DNA from: Chitinophagales bacterium
Lineage (GTDB): Bacteria > Bacteroidota > Bacteroidia > Chitinophagales > UBA2359
Reading direction: 5' to 3'
Length of the DNA stretch: 17,068 bases
Assembly (NCBI GenBank): GCA_020629335.1
Contig: JAHDDN010000074.1
Span: forward strand, 1 to 17,068
Below, piece by piece: positions 9,801 to 15,656 of this stretch. How positions within the stretch are numbered: position 1 is the stretch's first letter; each line of letters begins with the position of its first letter. The notes beneath the pieces were generated by a model. The model was not told the origin of the DNA, made no database searches, and saw nothing but the letters and a program-made list of their open reading frames with translations. A program made the position numbers and the translations under genes.

Positions 9801-9874
9801 ATATTGAGATCTTGAGCATTCAACTGAACGACAAAAAGTAGCTGGATAAAGAATAGTAAACCTTTAATTTTCAT
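6821..9874 (-). CDS. susC: SusC/RagA-family TonB-linked outer-membrane transporter
   Basis: TonB-dependent outer-membrane channel for oligosaccharides, 1017 aa, the usual size. The signal peptide is residues 1-20 (cut before QDLNIKG). The CarboxypepD_reg-like domain spans ~22-100 (GDPLIGVNIVIKDSATGAVSD, then DGNF). The SusC-type junction EFVITGYGKQEKK follows near 105-117. The plug domain (~118-228) has GSSKTVLIRG, SPLFIVDGM and DIESIDVLKDAASSAIYG. The 22-strand barrel fills the rest and ends in GLGLKVTF with a terminal Phe. ATG 9872-9874 directly precedes the signal peptide. It heads the susCD unit, with susD 12 bp downstream. The upstream gap holds operator-like repeats and structured element copy B. 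Substrate, probably laminarin oligosaccharides, is inferred from the GH16 neighbour. Confidence 0.96.
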   Translation of the reverse strand: MKIKGLLFFIQLLFVVQLNAQDLNIKGNITDEQSGDPLIGVNIVIKDSATGAVSDIDGNFNLPNVPANSILVLSYVGYNTKEVSVENDDFLNIQMSSSSQTLKEFVITGYGKQEKKVATGAISKIDAKNIEGFKVGDVQSTLEGQISGLVVNESSGQPGSSKTVLIRGISTNGDNSPLFIVDGMQVFNIDHISPSDIESIDVLKDAASSAIYGARAANGVIIITTKKGTNDVGGNISYETFYSFSQPWRLPEMMKPDDYIMITQEKFENSNSLSSLENLNFPSDANGLPNTDWMDVIFDRGLITNHRLSANIKNAFVSLEYWDQNGVVGGDESKYERYSLRANTKKDINDFLTVGENLYLNRTQVRNIGINNAFGTMIADAFAYDPITDVYNEDKQFGFEQSQWVQKEYINPLSRLHITNSKGHRDQLLGNVYLEFEPIKGLTFRSDVGADISWYNFRTFTPAYQLHESFTNEQNDVTQGYGTDESFQFENYINYKHDIKDHSFDWLLGTSYRTAFGEFSGGSTQSIPDAVQFQDNWQYIDAGEDTTDLSYGSAKVEYHLISYFGRLQYNYKEKYLMTATLRRDGSSNFGKNNRWGLFPSASLGWVISKERFFNVYPISFLKLRASWGRNGNDRIAPLSYAATIENAFTYAFGQDQSLATGSALATPPNPDIKWEESDQIDIGLEMELLDGQVNFEADVYRKTTRDLLMQQFIPGYVGATNSPISNLGEIVNQGIELSLGYRLKANKFRINPKLTYTHFRNEVTEVAGETGYIQGWSWPVRNTPITRMTEGYPVGHFVGYQTDGIFQSQGDVFRHINKEGELLQPNAQPGDIRFIDTNKDGIINTDDIGHIGSPWPKHIFGLSLGVNIGGFDFSGILAAQLGHEIFRAYERSDITFSNYQTFWLERWTEENPSDEYPRLVSTDVNNNQRPSDFYLEKASFLRLKNLQIGYTLPNDMLKKMKMQNLRIYFSANNLFTVTNYKGFDPDIGTNEWILDTGIDKGFYPANRSVGLGLKVTF

Positions 9875-9914
9875 TCGGATACTTTTAGATACTATAGAAA
9901 AAACGAATAAAAGT

Positions 9915-9922
9915 CAAAAATA
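9915..9922 (-). promoter_or_regulatory. Candidate -7 box of the susC promoter
   Basis: TATTTTTG on the minus strand fits the Bacteroidota -7 consensus TAnnTTTG and would give a 5' leader of roughly 30-35 nt before the susC ATG. No TTTG-like -33 box lies 19-21 nt upstream, where the end of repeat copy B sits instead. An activator-dependent promoter could tolerate this. A second candidate lies further upstream (10219-10250). Confidence 0.3.
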
Positions 9923-9937
9923 GGGTTGGGGAAGGGT

Positions 9938-10151
9938 TGCGTGAGGGATGGCAGCGGTATATGGCGTAAATGATGCGACTTACGGCGCTTAGTGATGCGC
10001 AGGCTCCATAAAGAGACAAGCAGCACTTAGCAGAGTAGGAGCATCATAGCCATATAATAGCGAACAGCCCGACCCATTTGTTTTTTGGCCATTGGGCGCA
10101 CACATAGGTAGCGCCCCTACAAAATGGCCAAAAAACAAATGGGGCACGCCC
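9938..10151 (-). repeat. Structured repeat element, copy B (inverted partner of copy A)
   Basis: Read on the minus strand, it begins with GGGCGTGCCCC (10151-10141). A perfect 21-bp stem (10123-10143 with 10073-10093) encloses a 29-nt loop (10094-10122) that matches the copy A loop at 28 of 29 positions. The linker GGGTCGGGCTGTTCG follows, then a tail with stem TATATGGC/GCCATATA (10049-10056 with 9958-9965) and an adjoining 7-bp stem (10041-10047 with 9970-9976), ending in CCATCCCTCACGCA. Apart from the terminal CCC/GGG, the long stem arms do not resemble those of copy A, yet pairing is perfect in both. A T-run precedes the element in both copies. It lies upstream of susC in the sense direction, so it would be in the susC leader if transcription starts above 10151. 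Confidence 0.85.
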
Positions 10152-10200
10152 AAAAAAAGCAGGTGGTAGAGTTTACTTATGAATGAGCGCTTCCATTAAC

Positions 10201-10263
10201 CCAAATTTGGCTAATCATTTAAAATAAATGAAATATTTAGCCTCATCAAAAACTGTACAGTTT
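10201..10263 (-). promoter_or_regulatory. Cluster of dyads and a candidate distal susC promoter
   Basis: The stretch holds a perfect 14-bp palindrome AAACTGTACAGTTT (10250-10263), a palindrome CCAAATTTGG (10201-10210) and a bulged hairpin with GGCTAA/TTAGCC outer arms (10209-10214, 10237-10242) and TCATTTA/TAAATGA inner arms (10215-10221, 10225-10231). On the minus strand, TTTG (10247-10250) and TATTTTAA (10219-10226) are 20 nt apart, near the spacing of Bacteroidota -33/-7 boxes, though the -7 match is imperfect. The 14-bp palindrome abuts the -33 box, as an operator would. If used, this start gives a ~340-nt susC leader containing repeat copy B. The 13-mer TTTAAAATAAATG occurs at 10218-10230 and again at 10261-10273. 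Confidence 0.3.
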
Positions 10264-10355
10264 AAAATAAATGCTATTTGAGTTAGTTTTGTGATACAGA
10301 TAGTTAACAATTACTTAACAGTTTATGTTGTTGGAAAAACTCAATAAAATCGGGC

Positions 10356-10399
10356 TGTTGTGGTAAAAAATAGCCTATGTTGTGGTAATGTTGAGGTGC
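10356..10399. promoter_or_regulatory. Helically phased direct repeats TGTTGTGGTAA, candidate regulator site
   Basis: The 11-mer TGTTGTGGTAA occurs exactly at 10356-10366 and 10378-10388, 22 bp apart. A diverged copy TGTTGAGGTGC follows at 10389-10399, a further 11 bp on. All three lie on one face of the helix at one- and two-turn spacing. They sit between the regulator gene and susC, which fits a binding site for the LuxR-type HTH of the adjacent regulator. The assignment to that regulator is inference. The repeats are about 480 bp from the susC ATG, closer to the candidate distal promoter. Confidence 0.4.
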
Positions 10400-10417
10400 A
10401 AAAAGTGCTTTTTAGCA
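10397..10417 (-). terminator. Short hairpin just after the regulator gene
   Basis: AAAAAG (10400-10405) pairs with CTTTTT (10408-10413), and TGC (10397-10399) pairs with GCA (10415-10417) across a one-base bulge. It lies 19 bp beyond the regulator stop. The stem is AT-rich with no clear following U-run, so a terminator role is weakly supported. Confidence 0.25.
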
Positions 10418-10435
10418 ATTATTAAAATTCTCACA

Positions 10436-13225
10436 TTACACTGAAAGGATATATTCTACCAAATTCGTATCTCGAGGAAGTTCCATTTTTTTACGAAGAC
10501 GATAACGCTTGGTCTCCATACTCCGAACAGAAATGTTGAGCAGAGGAGCAATTTCTTTGGATGTCAAATTGAGCCGAAGATAAGTGCATAACTTCAGATC
10601 GTTGGGCGTTAGTTCAGGGTGCTTCTCTTTGATCTTTTTCAGGAAATCTTTATCTACATTTTCGAAAGCATTTTTTAGTAATTCCCAAGTTTCTTCATTT
10701 TCTAATTCGCTATTGATCGAGTCAATTGCTTGAGTTGAGTTTTTGTCTGAAATATTTTTGAGTGATTCTCTAATGCTAATTAAGAATTCATTTTTCTTAA
10801 TGACATTCATGGTGTTAGCTGCTAGCTCTTTATTTTTGGCTTCAATTTCAGCCGTGAGTTGCTTATTTTTTATCTGAATGAGTTCTTGTTCGCTTTTTAA
10901 TTGTACATACTCTAGTTCCTTCTGTTTTTGTTCCAACAACTTCTGTTGTTGGCGACTATAATATCTTTTATAGTATTGATTTATGAGAAAAGCTAGTGCA
11001 ATCAGCAATAACAAATAACAAAGTATCGCTAAACCTGATAAATACCAGGGTTTATTGATATTAAAGGAGTAAGTAGCTGTATTTTCAGTGATTTGATCTC
11101 CTATTTTGGCTTGTACTTTGAATTGGTAATCGCCATTTTGAAGGTTTTGAAAGGAAGTTTGAGGCTTTTCCCCCCATTTTGTCCAGTCTTTTTGATAGCC
11201 TTCCAGCCAGTATCGGTATTGAATGGCTTGAAACTTATAAGTTTGTGGAACATTATAGCTAAAGCTAATATTATTTTGGGTGTGTTCGAGATTGGCAGCT
11301 TCATTGATATTTAGAATGGAATCTTGTTGGCCCATATTGAGTTGAATCGCATTGATGGCTATAGAATAATCCTTGTTGAGGCTTTCGTAACGCTTCAAAT
11401 CAATACAGAAGTAGCCACTGGTAAGGCCGATTAAGAAGATATCATCTCCTAAAGAGGTAATATTTTCAAAGCCATTCATTATTGTCAGTAATTTGAGATC
11501 AATTAGGAATTCTCTAATTTGGATTTCATCATTGTTGCCTTTGGCAAAATGAAGTATTCCTTTATTAGTAAAAAGCCACATACTACGCTGGTCTTCGGAG
11601 ATCAGCTTTAGTGCTTGATGCTCATTTTTGATTAAATAATCGCTTAGCTGATTTTCTTGTTCTAGTTGATCATTATTAGTATTCAGGATAAACATACCTT
11701 GCTTACAAGCAAAGTAAAGCTGATTATCAAATAAGACTAATCCTGCGTTAGCAATCGTCATATCTGAATTAATAGCAGATTCATTCACAACTTTTTTGAA
11801 TTCAGGGTCCAAATTTAGTATGGATAAGCCTTTATAGTGATGATTGAGATAAACTTTATTATTTAGGTAGTAAAACTGTTGAGCGGAACCGCTAAAACCT
11901 TCTATACTATGGCTAAATTGCCAGTTTCCTCCTTCTTTTACGAGCATATTTAGGCCATCATAATTTCCTTGTAGTAGTTGATTAGGCTGATTGGCAATTG
12001 AACTGACCCTCCAAGTTCCTAATTTTTTAGCAATTAATTCTGCTTTATCATTTTTAATCTGAAGTGTTCCTTTGTCATGCCCACAGAATAATTGATTATC
12101 TAGTTCATAAAGCCCCCAAACTTGCCCGTTGGTATTAGAGAGCATTTTAAAGTCTGATTGATCTTCTATAGATTTGGCGAATAAGCCTTGATTAGTACCT
12201 ATATATAGTTTGCCTTGAAAGCTCTTGGCTGCGTATACCGTTCCTAAAATACCTTGTTTATCGAGATACTCCATGAAAGGAGAGGCAATATTAACGCAAT
12301 TGATCCCATTATCTAAAGCCAGCCATATATTATTAGAGTCATCTTCATTGAGAGAAAGGACAGTATTATTACTCATTCCTTTAGACTGATCAATTTGCAG
12401 TTTTGTTTGGCCTTGTTTATCTAAGATGAGTAATCCTTTAGAGATCGTACCAATAGCTAAGTCGCCATTTTCCAATTGTATGGCGCTAAAAATATCTTCA
12501 GAAGGGTAAATGGCTTCTTCCGCTTGGGTCCATTTGTTGAACGAAGCGTTTTGATAAAGATAGAATCCGTTATTCTTAGTTAAAATCTTGACTCCTTCTT
12601 CTGTAGAGAATATATTGATGACTAAATCATTGACGATTTCTTGATTAGTAGGGTAATCTATTGATTCTCCATTTTGAATTTTAAATAAACCAATTCCCTG
12701 GGATTGATAAACAATCGATTCTCCTAATTTAAACATTTTGCTTACTCCATTCTGTGGAGTAATTATTTTCACTTTATCTCGCTGGGTATCGTATATGTAA
12801 ATAGCTTTTAAAGATTGAAAGAGAATATTCTTGCCATCTTGTAAGATATTCCAAAACTGCTCATCATTAGCTGCTTTAACTTCCACTTTATCTTTTAGAG
12901 AGGTGTATTGATAAGCTCCAGTGTTTTGCTTTTCCCAATAACCAAAATCCATATAACTACCGATATAGATTTTTTCATCAATGACTTTAGCAGATCTAAT
13001 CAAGGAGCCATTATCAGAGCCTAAGTTTCGCCATTGAGCACCATTATAAAGGAGTAAACCTTCATTATTAGCAACGACTATGGTACCGTCTTTACATTGA
13101 TCGATCATCCAATTTTGATTTCCAGCATCATATTCAGTGGGTTCAAATTTGGAGATGGGTGGAAAATGTTGAGCTTGGACAGAGCAAGCAAGGAATATCA
13201 AAAAGACATAGCAAAGCCAATGCAT
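10436..13225 (-). CDS. Membrane-anchored sensor regulator: propeller, Y_Y_Y domain, TM helix, LuxR-type HTH
   Basis: Probable one-component regulator of the susCD locus, 929 aa. It has a signal peptide (1-18, cut at VQA/QH), then a periplasmic beta-propeller of Reg_prop-like repeats (for example SNNIWLALDNGINCVN near 300) up to ~640. The Y_Y_Y domain lies at ~645-722 (FQAIQYRYWLEGYQKDWTKWG). One TM helix (~727-750) is followed by a long charged coiled coil (~752-830). A LuxR/GerE-like HTH (~870-929) has LTSKEIAPLLNISVRSMETK. It resembles hybrid two-component sensors of Bacteroidota but has no H-box, ATPase or receiver domain, so ligand binding must reach DNA without a phosphorelay. ATG 13223-13225 precedes the signal peptide; an alternative at 13282 is possible. 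The frame continues to 13381, but that would overlap the upstream gene. It lies 79 bp after the OYE gene. Confidence 0.88.
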   Translation of the reverse strand: MHWLCYVFLIFLACSVQAQHFPPISKFEPTEYDAGNQNWMIDQCKDGTIVVANNEGLLLYNGAQWRNLGSDNGSLIRSAKVIDEKIYIGSYMDFGYWEKQNTGAYQYTSLKDKVEVKAANDEQFWNILQDGKNILFQSLKAIYIYDTQRDKVKIITPQNGVSKMFKLGESIVYQSQGIGLFKIQNGESIDYPTNQEIVNDLVINIFSTEEGVKILTKNNGFYLYQNASFNKWTQAEEAIYPSEDIFSAIQLENGDLAIGTISKGLLILDKQGQTKLQIDQSKGMSNNTVLSLNEDDSNNIWLALDNGINCVNIASPFMEYLDKQGILGTVYAAKSFQGKLYIGTNQGLFAKSIEDQSDFKMLSNTNGQVWGLYELDNQLFCGHDKGTLQIKNDKAELIAKKLGTWRVSSIANQPNQLLQGNYDGLNMLVKEGGNWQFSHSIEGFSGSAQQFYYLNNKVYLNHHYKGLSILNLDPEFKKVVNESAINSDMTIANAGLVLFDNQLYFACKQGMFILNTNNDQLEQENQLSDYLIKNEHQALKLISEDQRSMWLFTNKGILHFAKGNNDEIQIREFLIDLKLLTIMNGFENITSLGDDIFLIGLTSGYFCIDLKRYESLNKDYSIAINAIQLNMGQQDSILNINEAANLEHTQNNISFSYNVPQTYKFQAIQYRYWLEGYQKDWTKWGEKPQTSFQNLQNGDYQFKVQAKIGDQITENTATYSFNINKPWYLSGLAILCYLLLLIALAFLINQYYKRYYSRQQQKLLEQKQKELEYVQLKSEQELIQIKNKQLTAEIEAKNKELAANTMNVIKKNEFLISIRESLKNISDKNSTQAIDSINSELENEETWELLKNAFENVDKDFLKKIKEKHPELTPNDLKLCTYLRLNLTSKEIAPLLNISVRSMETKRYRLRKKMELPRDTNLVEYILSV

Positions 13226-13304
13226 TTTAAGTGATATTTGAATGCTTATTTTTTTATGAGTAAATGGTTTTCCTAGGTTCATTAAATAGTAAGATAATAT
13301 AAAT

Positions 13305-14387
13305 TTATGATACCTCATAAAAGGGATAATCTGTATAACCTTCTCCATCATTACCATACCACTTTTCTCGATTTCGCTCATTCAACGGCCAATCATTCCT
13401 AAAACGCTCTACTAAATCAGGATTTCCAATAAAATCTCTTCCAAATGCAATCAAATCTGCTCTATTTTCTGCTATCGCTTCTTGCGCACTTTCCTTGGTA
13501 AAATCCCCACAAATGATCAATGCACCTCCATAGTTAGCTCGCAATATTTTCCAAAGATCAAACTTAGCCTCCACTGCTTCTCCCATATGACTCAAATGAA
13601 CATATACTAAGCCCAACTTTTCTAATTCCTTCATCAAGTAGATGTAGGTTTCATTGACTAATTCATCGCTTTCTTTTTTATCTGCATAACTAAAAGGCGA
13701 AATTCGGATGCCTACTTTATTGGCTCCAATAGCGGCGATCATTTTTTCAGCAATCTCCAATACAAATCGACAACGATTCTCTATACTGCCTCCATACTCA
13801 TCTGTTCTTTGATTACTAGCTACATTAATGAATTGATTCGGCAAATAACCATGCGCACAGTGAATTTCAACCCCATCAAAGCCAGCCTGCATCGCTAGCT
13901 CCGCCGATTTTACAAATTCTTGAATACAATCCTTCACTTCTGCTATACTCATCTCATGTGGAATCGGATATGGCTGTCGATCCAAATCATAAGTGCTAAT
14001 TTCTCCAGGCTGTGCAATTGCTGAAGCCCCAACTACTCTCCCGCCATCAGGCAAATTATTTTCATGCGCAATTCGACCCGTATGCATCATTTGCAAAAAA
14101 ATTAGGCCGCCTTTTTGATGCACTGCATCGGTAGACATTTTCCAAGTCTCCGCATGACGCTCAGTAAACATCCCTGGTATATTCTTATATCCCAGTCCAT
14201 CAGGCGACGGAGAAGTCCCTTCTGCTATCACTAATCCAGCCCCAGCTCGCTGTCCATAGTAAGTCGCCATTAGTTCATTCGGCGTATTCTGATCAATTGC
14301 ACGACAACGTGTAAGAGGAGCCATAACCATTCTATTTTGGAGCGTCAAATCACCCAATTGATATTTGTCAAATAATGTTTTGTTCAT
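13305..14387 (-). CDS. Old Yellow Enzyme family FMN-dependent alkene reductase (NemA-like)
   Basis: Cytosolic flavoenzyme of 360 aa that reduces activated C=C bonds of enones, maleimides or nitro compounds with NAD(P)H. TIM-barrel features visible: APLTRCRA at 23-30, LQMMHTGR near 98-105, and the active-site block VEIHCAHGYLPNQF with H176, H179 and proton-donor Y181, then SNQRTDEYGGS (191-201). FMN phosphate contacts fit CGDF (293-296) and AFGRDFIGNPDL (314-325). Length and motifs fit classical NemA-like members. The chosen ATG (14385-14387) precedes LFDKYQLGDLTLQNR; the frame extends upstream to a GTG at 14456 but that adds 23 unrelated residues. A good -7 box lies just upstream. It has no obvious role in glycan use and may be a separate unit or share a transcript with the regulator. 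The physiological substrate is unknown. Confidence 0.93.
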   Translation of the reverse strand: MNKTLFDKYQLGDLTLQNRMVMAPLTRCRAIDQNTPNELMATYYGQRAGAGLVIAEGTSPSPDGLGYKNIPGMFTERHAETWKMSTDAVHQKGGLIFLQMMHTGRIAHENNLPDGGRVVGASAIAQPGEISTYDLDRQPYPIPHEMSIAEVKDCIQEFVKSAELAMQAGFDGVEIHCAHGYLPNQFINVASNQRTDEYGGSIENRCRFVLEIAEKMIAAIGANKVGIRISPFSYADKKESDELVNETYIYLMKELEKLGLVYVHLSHMGEAVEAKFDLWKILRANYGGALIICGDFTKESAQEAIAENRADLIAFGRDFIGNPDLVERFRNDWPLNERNREKWYGNDGEGYTDYPFYEVS

Positions 14388-14408
14388 GAGAGGTTTTTTT
14401 GTGAAGGG

Positions 14409-14416
14409 CAAAGTTA
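14409..14416 (-). promoter_or_regulatory. Candidate -7 box for the Old Yellow Enzyme gene
   Basis: TAACTTTG on the minus strand is an exact match to the Bacteroidota -7 consensus TAnnTTTG. It would place the transcript start about 15 nt before the ATG at 14387, which also supports that start over the upstream GTG. No clear TTTG -33 box is seen at the expected distance. Confidence 0.45.
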
Positions 14417-14444
14417 AAAAAATGATTGGGATTTGTTTAGAGGA

Positions 14445-14577
14445 GAGACCGCTCACTCCGTTTGCTGTCAGATGACAGACCTACTCGCTTTACTCGCTGA
14501 GGGATTTTTTTTTGGTCCATAGTCAATGGTCGATAGTCCATAGATTTTTAGACCGCTCACTGCCTTCGCTCTCAGGC
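14445..14577. repeat. Degenerate intergenic repeats and a dyad
   Basis: AGACCGCTCACT occurs at about 14446-14457 and again as AGACCGCTCACT at 14550-14561, each followed by a related CGCTNTCAG-like stretch. A perfect dyad CTGTCA-GA-TGACAG lies at 14465-14478, and a short tandem of ATAGTC-like units (14519-14541) follows a long T-run. No gene is seen. The block resembles non-coding filler with decayed repeats. Confidence 0.4.
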
Positions 14578-14600
14578 GTTAAACTCCTTTAGTCCCCACT

Positions 14601-14672
14601 ATAAAGCCCCGAATGGGGCGACATTCAAACAGAGATGAATGAAATCCATCGGCCATGAGTACCGCCACATAT
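14601..14672. repeat. REP-like direct repeat, unit 1
   Basis: The ~71-bp unit contains hairpin GCCCC-GAAT-GGGGC (14606-14619) and a second hairpin-forming stretch GATGAA...TCCATC (14634-14650) with one mismatch. It matches unit 2 (14702-14773) over most of its length; hairpin starts are 102 bp apart. Two copies of a two-hairpin unit outside genes fit a REP-like family. Confidence 0.7.
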
Positions 14673-14700
14673 TTAAATCATACCAATCACAACAAACACC

Positions 14701-14721
14701 AATAAAAGCCCCGAATGGGGC
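14701..14721 (-). terminator. Possible terminator of the pntB-barrel operon (first hairpin of unit 2)
   Basis: On the minus strand the GC-rich stem GCCCC-ATTC-GGGGC is followed directly by TTTTATT, about 60 bp after the barrel-protein stop codon. This has the form of an intrinsic terminator, so the REP-like unit may have been adopted as one. Unit 1 offers a weaker second copy. Confidence 0.45.
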
Positions 14722-14773
14722 GAAATTTAAGCAAAGATGGATGAAATCCATCGTACCTGAATGACGGACATAT
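14702..14773. repeat. REP-like direct repeat, unit 2
   Basis: Second copy, with hairpin GCCCC-GAAT-GGGGC (14708-14721) and a perfect GATGGA/TCCATC stem (14736-14741 with 14747-14752), where unit 1 has a mismatch. It begins 10 bp downstream of the barrel-protein stop. Confidence 0.7.
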
Positions 14774-14782
14774 AATAATCTA

Positions 14783-15646
14783 TCACTCCCCTCCTCCTCT
14801 ATAACTCACTGCAAAAGAAAAAGATGGCCCTGCACCTAACTGATTCCCAAAGCCCAATCCAAGGCCACCAGAGGACAACCAAAGTATCCAATGATCCCCT
14901 ATATAATAACCAAATTTTAAGGAAGGGGCGTAAAAAGTGTAGTCGTTTAAGTAGAGACCTGTGTGAACGGAAGTACCATTATCTGCCAGCCCATCTTTGA
15001 GGGATTGGGTATATTCGTAGGCGAAAATTGCCAGCCATCTATCGCTTAGGTTTCGGCCTAATTGAGCAGAAACAAAAACTTGTGAACTGTAATCATTCGT
15101 TCGATAATTATAGCCGACTTCTCCACTTGTGAACCATTTGCCCCAACCATAACCAGCTAAGATAGAAGGAGCGACTCCATAAGCATCTGCGCCTGTGCGC
15201 AAACCTGTTTCGGGTTCATATTGGGAGGTTTTTAGACCTAATCTGAGTTTGACAGCGGATACAAAAGAGCCCTTTTGAGTAATACCATAAGTGAGGGCAA
15301 AATTGATATTACCCATTGACCATAAATTACCTGATGGAAGTTGATTAATTAAGTAAGATTCCTCATTCAGTTTATCAGATGTTCGGACATACTTCATGGG
15401 TAAACTGCCAGAAAGCATTGCCCCTTTTCCAAGACCAACTTCTGCATAAGCTTGAAGGGTGAAGTCAGAAACCTGTCGCCAAACTGGTAAAAAATCATTA
15501 CCGCCATTAAAGAGACTATTATGGCCAATATAAGATGCCCCAATTTGAGTGTAGTATTCCCCCTGCTTTTTCACCCAAGCTTGTTGAGCGATGGCGTCTA
15601 AACTAAAAAATATAAGGAGTGTAATTATTAGTAGTCGTGTTTTCAA
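14783..15646 (-). CDS. Predicted outer-membrane beta-barrel protein of unknown function
   Basis: I do not recognise a named family. The 287-aa product has a signal peptide (1-20, cut before QQAWVKKQGEYY) and then alternating polar/hydrophobic strands with many Gly, Tyr and Trp, typical of outer-membrane barrels: YTQIGASYIG, FTLQAYAEVGLGKG, WFTSGEVGYNYRTND, WLAIFAYEYTQ, FSFAVSYRG. It lacks the usual terminal aromatic residue, ending in GGGE. The start codon is TTG at 15644-15646: no ATG lies nearby, and the signal peptide begins immediately, so the rare start is credible. It begins 10 bp after pntB and is likely co-transcribed. A link with transhydrogenase function is not apparent. Confidence 0.72.
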   Translation of the reverse strand: MKTRLLIITLLIFFSLDAIAQQAWVKKQGEYYTQIGASYIGHNSLFNGGNDFLPVWRQVSDFTLQAYAEVGLGKGAMLSGSLPMKYVRTSDKLNEESYLINQLPSGNLWSMGNINFALTYGITQKGSFVSAVKLRLGLKTSQYEPETGLRTGADAYGVAPSILAGYGWGKWFTSGEVGYNYRTNDYSSQVFVSAQLGRNLSDRWLAIFAYEYTQSLKDGLADNGTSVHTGLYLNDYTFYAPSLKFGYYIGDHWILWLSSGGLGLGFGNQLGAGPSFSFAVSYRGGGE

Positions 15647-15656
15647 AACTTAGTTT

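Noticed and set aside
11093..11314. Opposed short frames inside the regulator gene
   Set aside because: They lie wholly within the conserved Y_Y_Y region of the regulator and look like phase shadows.
10436..13225. Hybrid two-component histidine kinase
   Set aside because: No H-box, ATP-binding N/G boxes or receiver aspartate region is seen between the TM helix and the HTH.
13226..13381. N-terminal extension of the regulator frame to the ATG at 13381
   Set aside because: It would overlap the end of the OYE gene by 77 bp and place about 50 unrelated residues before a clear signal peptide.
14388..14456. Upstream extension of the OYE frame to a GTG
   Set aside because: The extra 23 residues do not fit the family, and the -7 box at 14409 lies inside the extension.
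14601..14773. CRISPR array
   Set aside because: Only two imperfect units about 100 bp apart, with internal hairpins and no regular spacers or cas genes.
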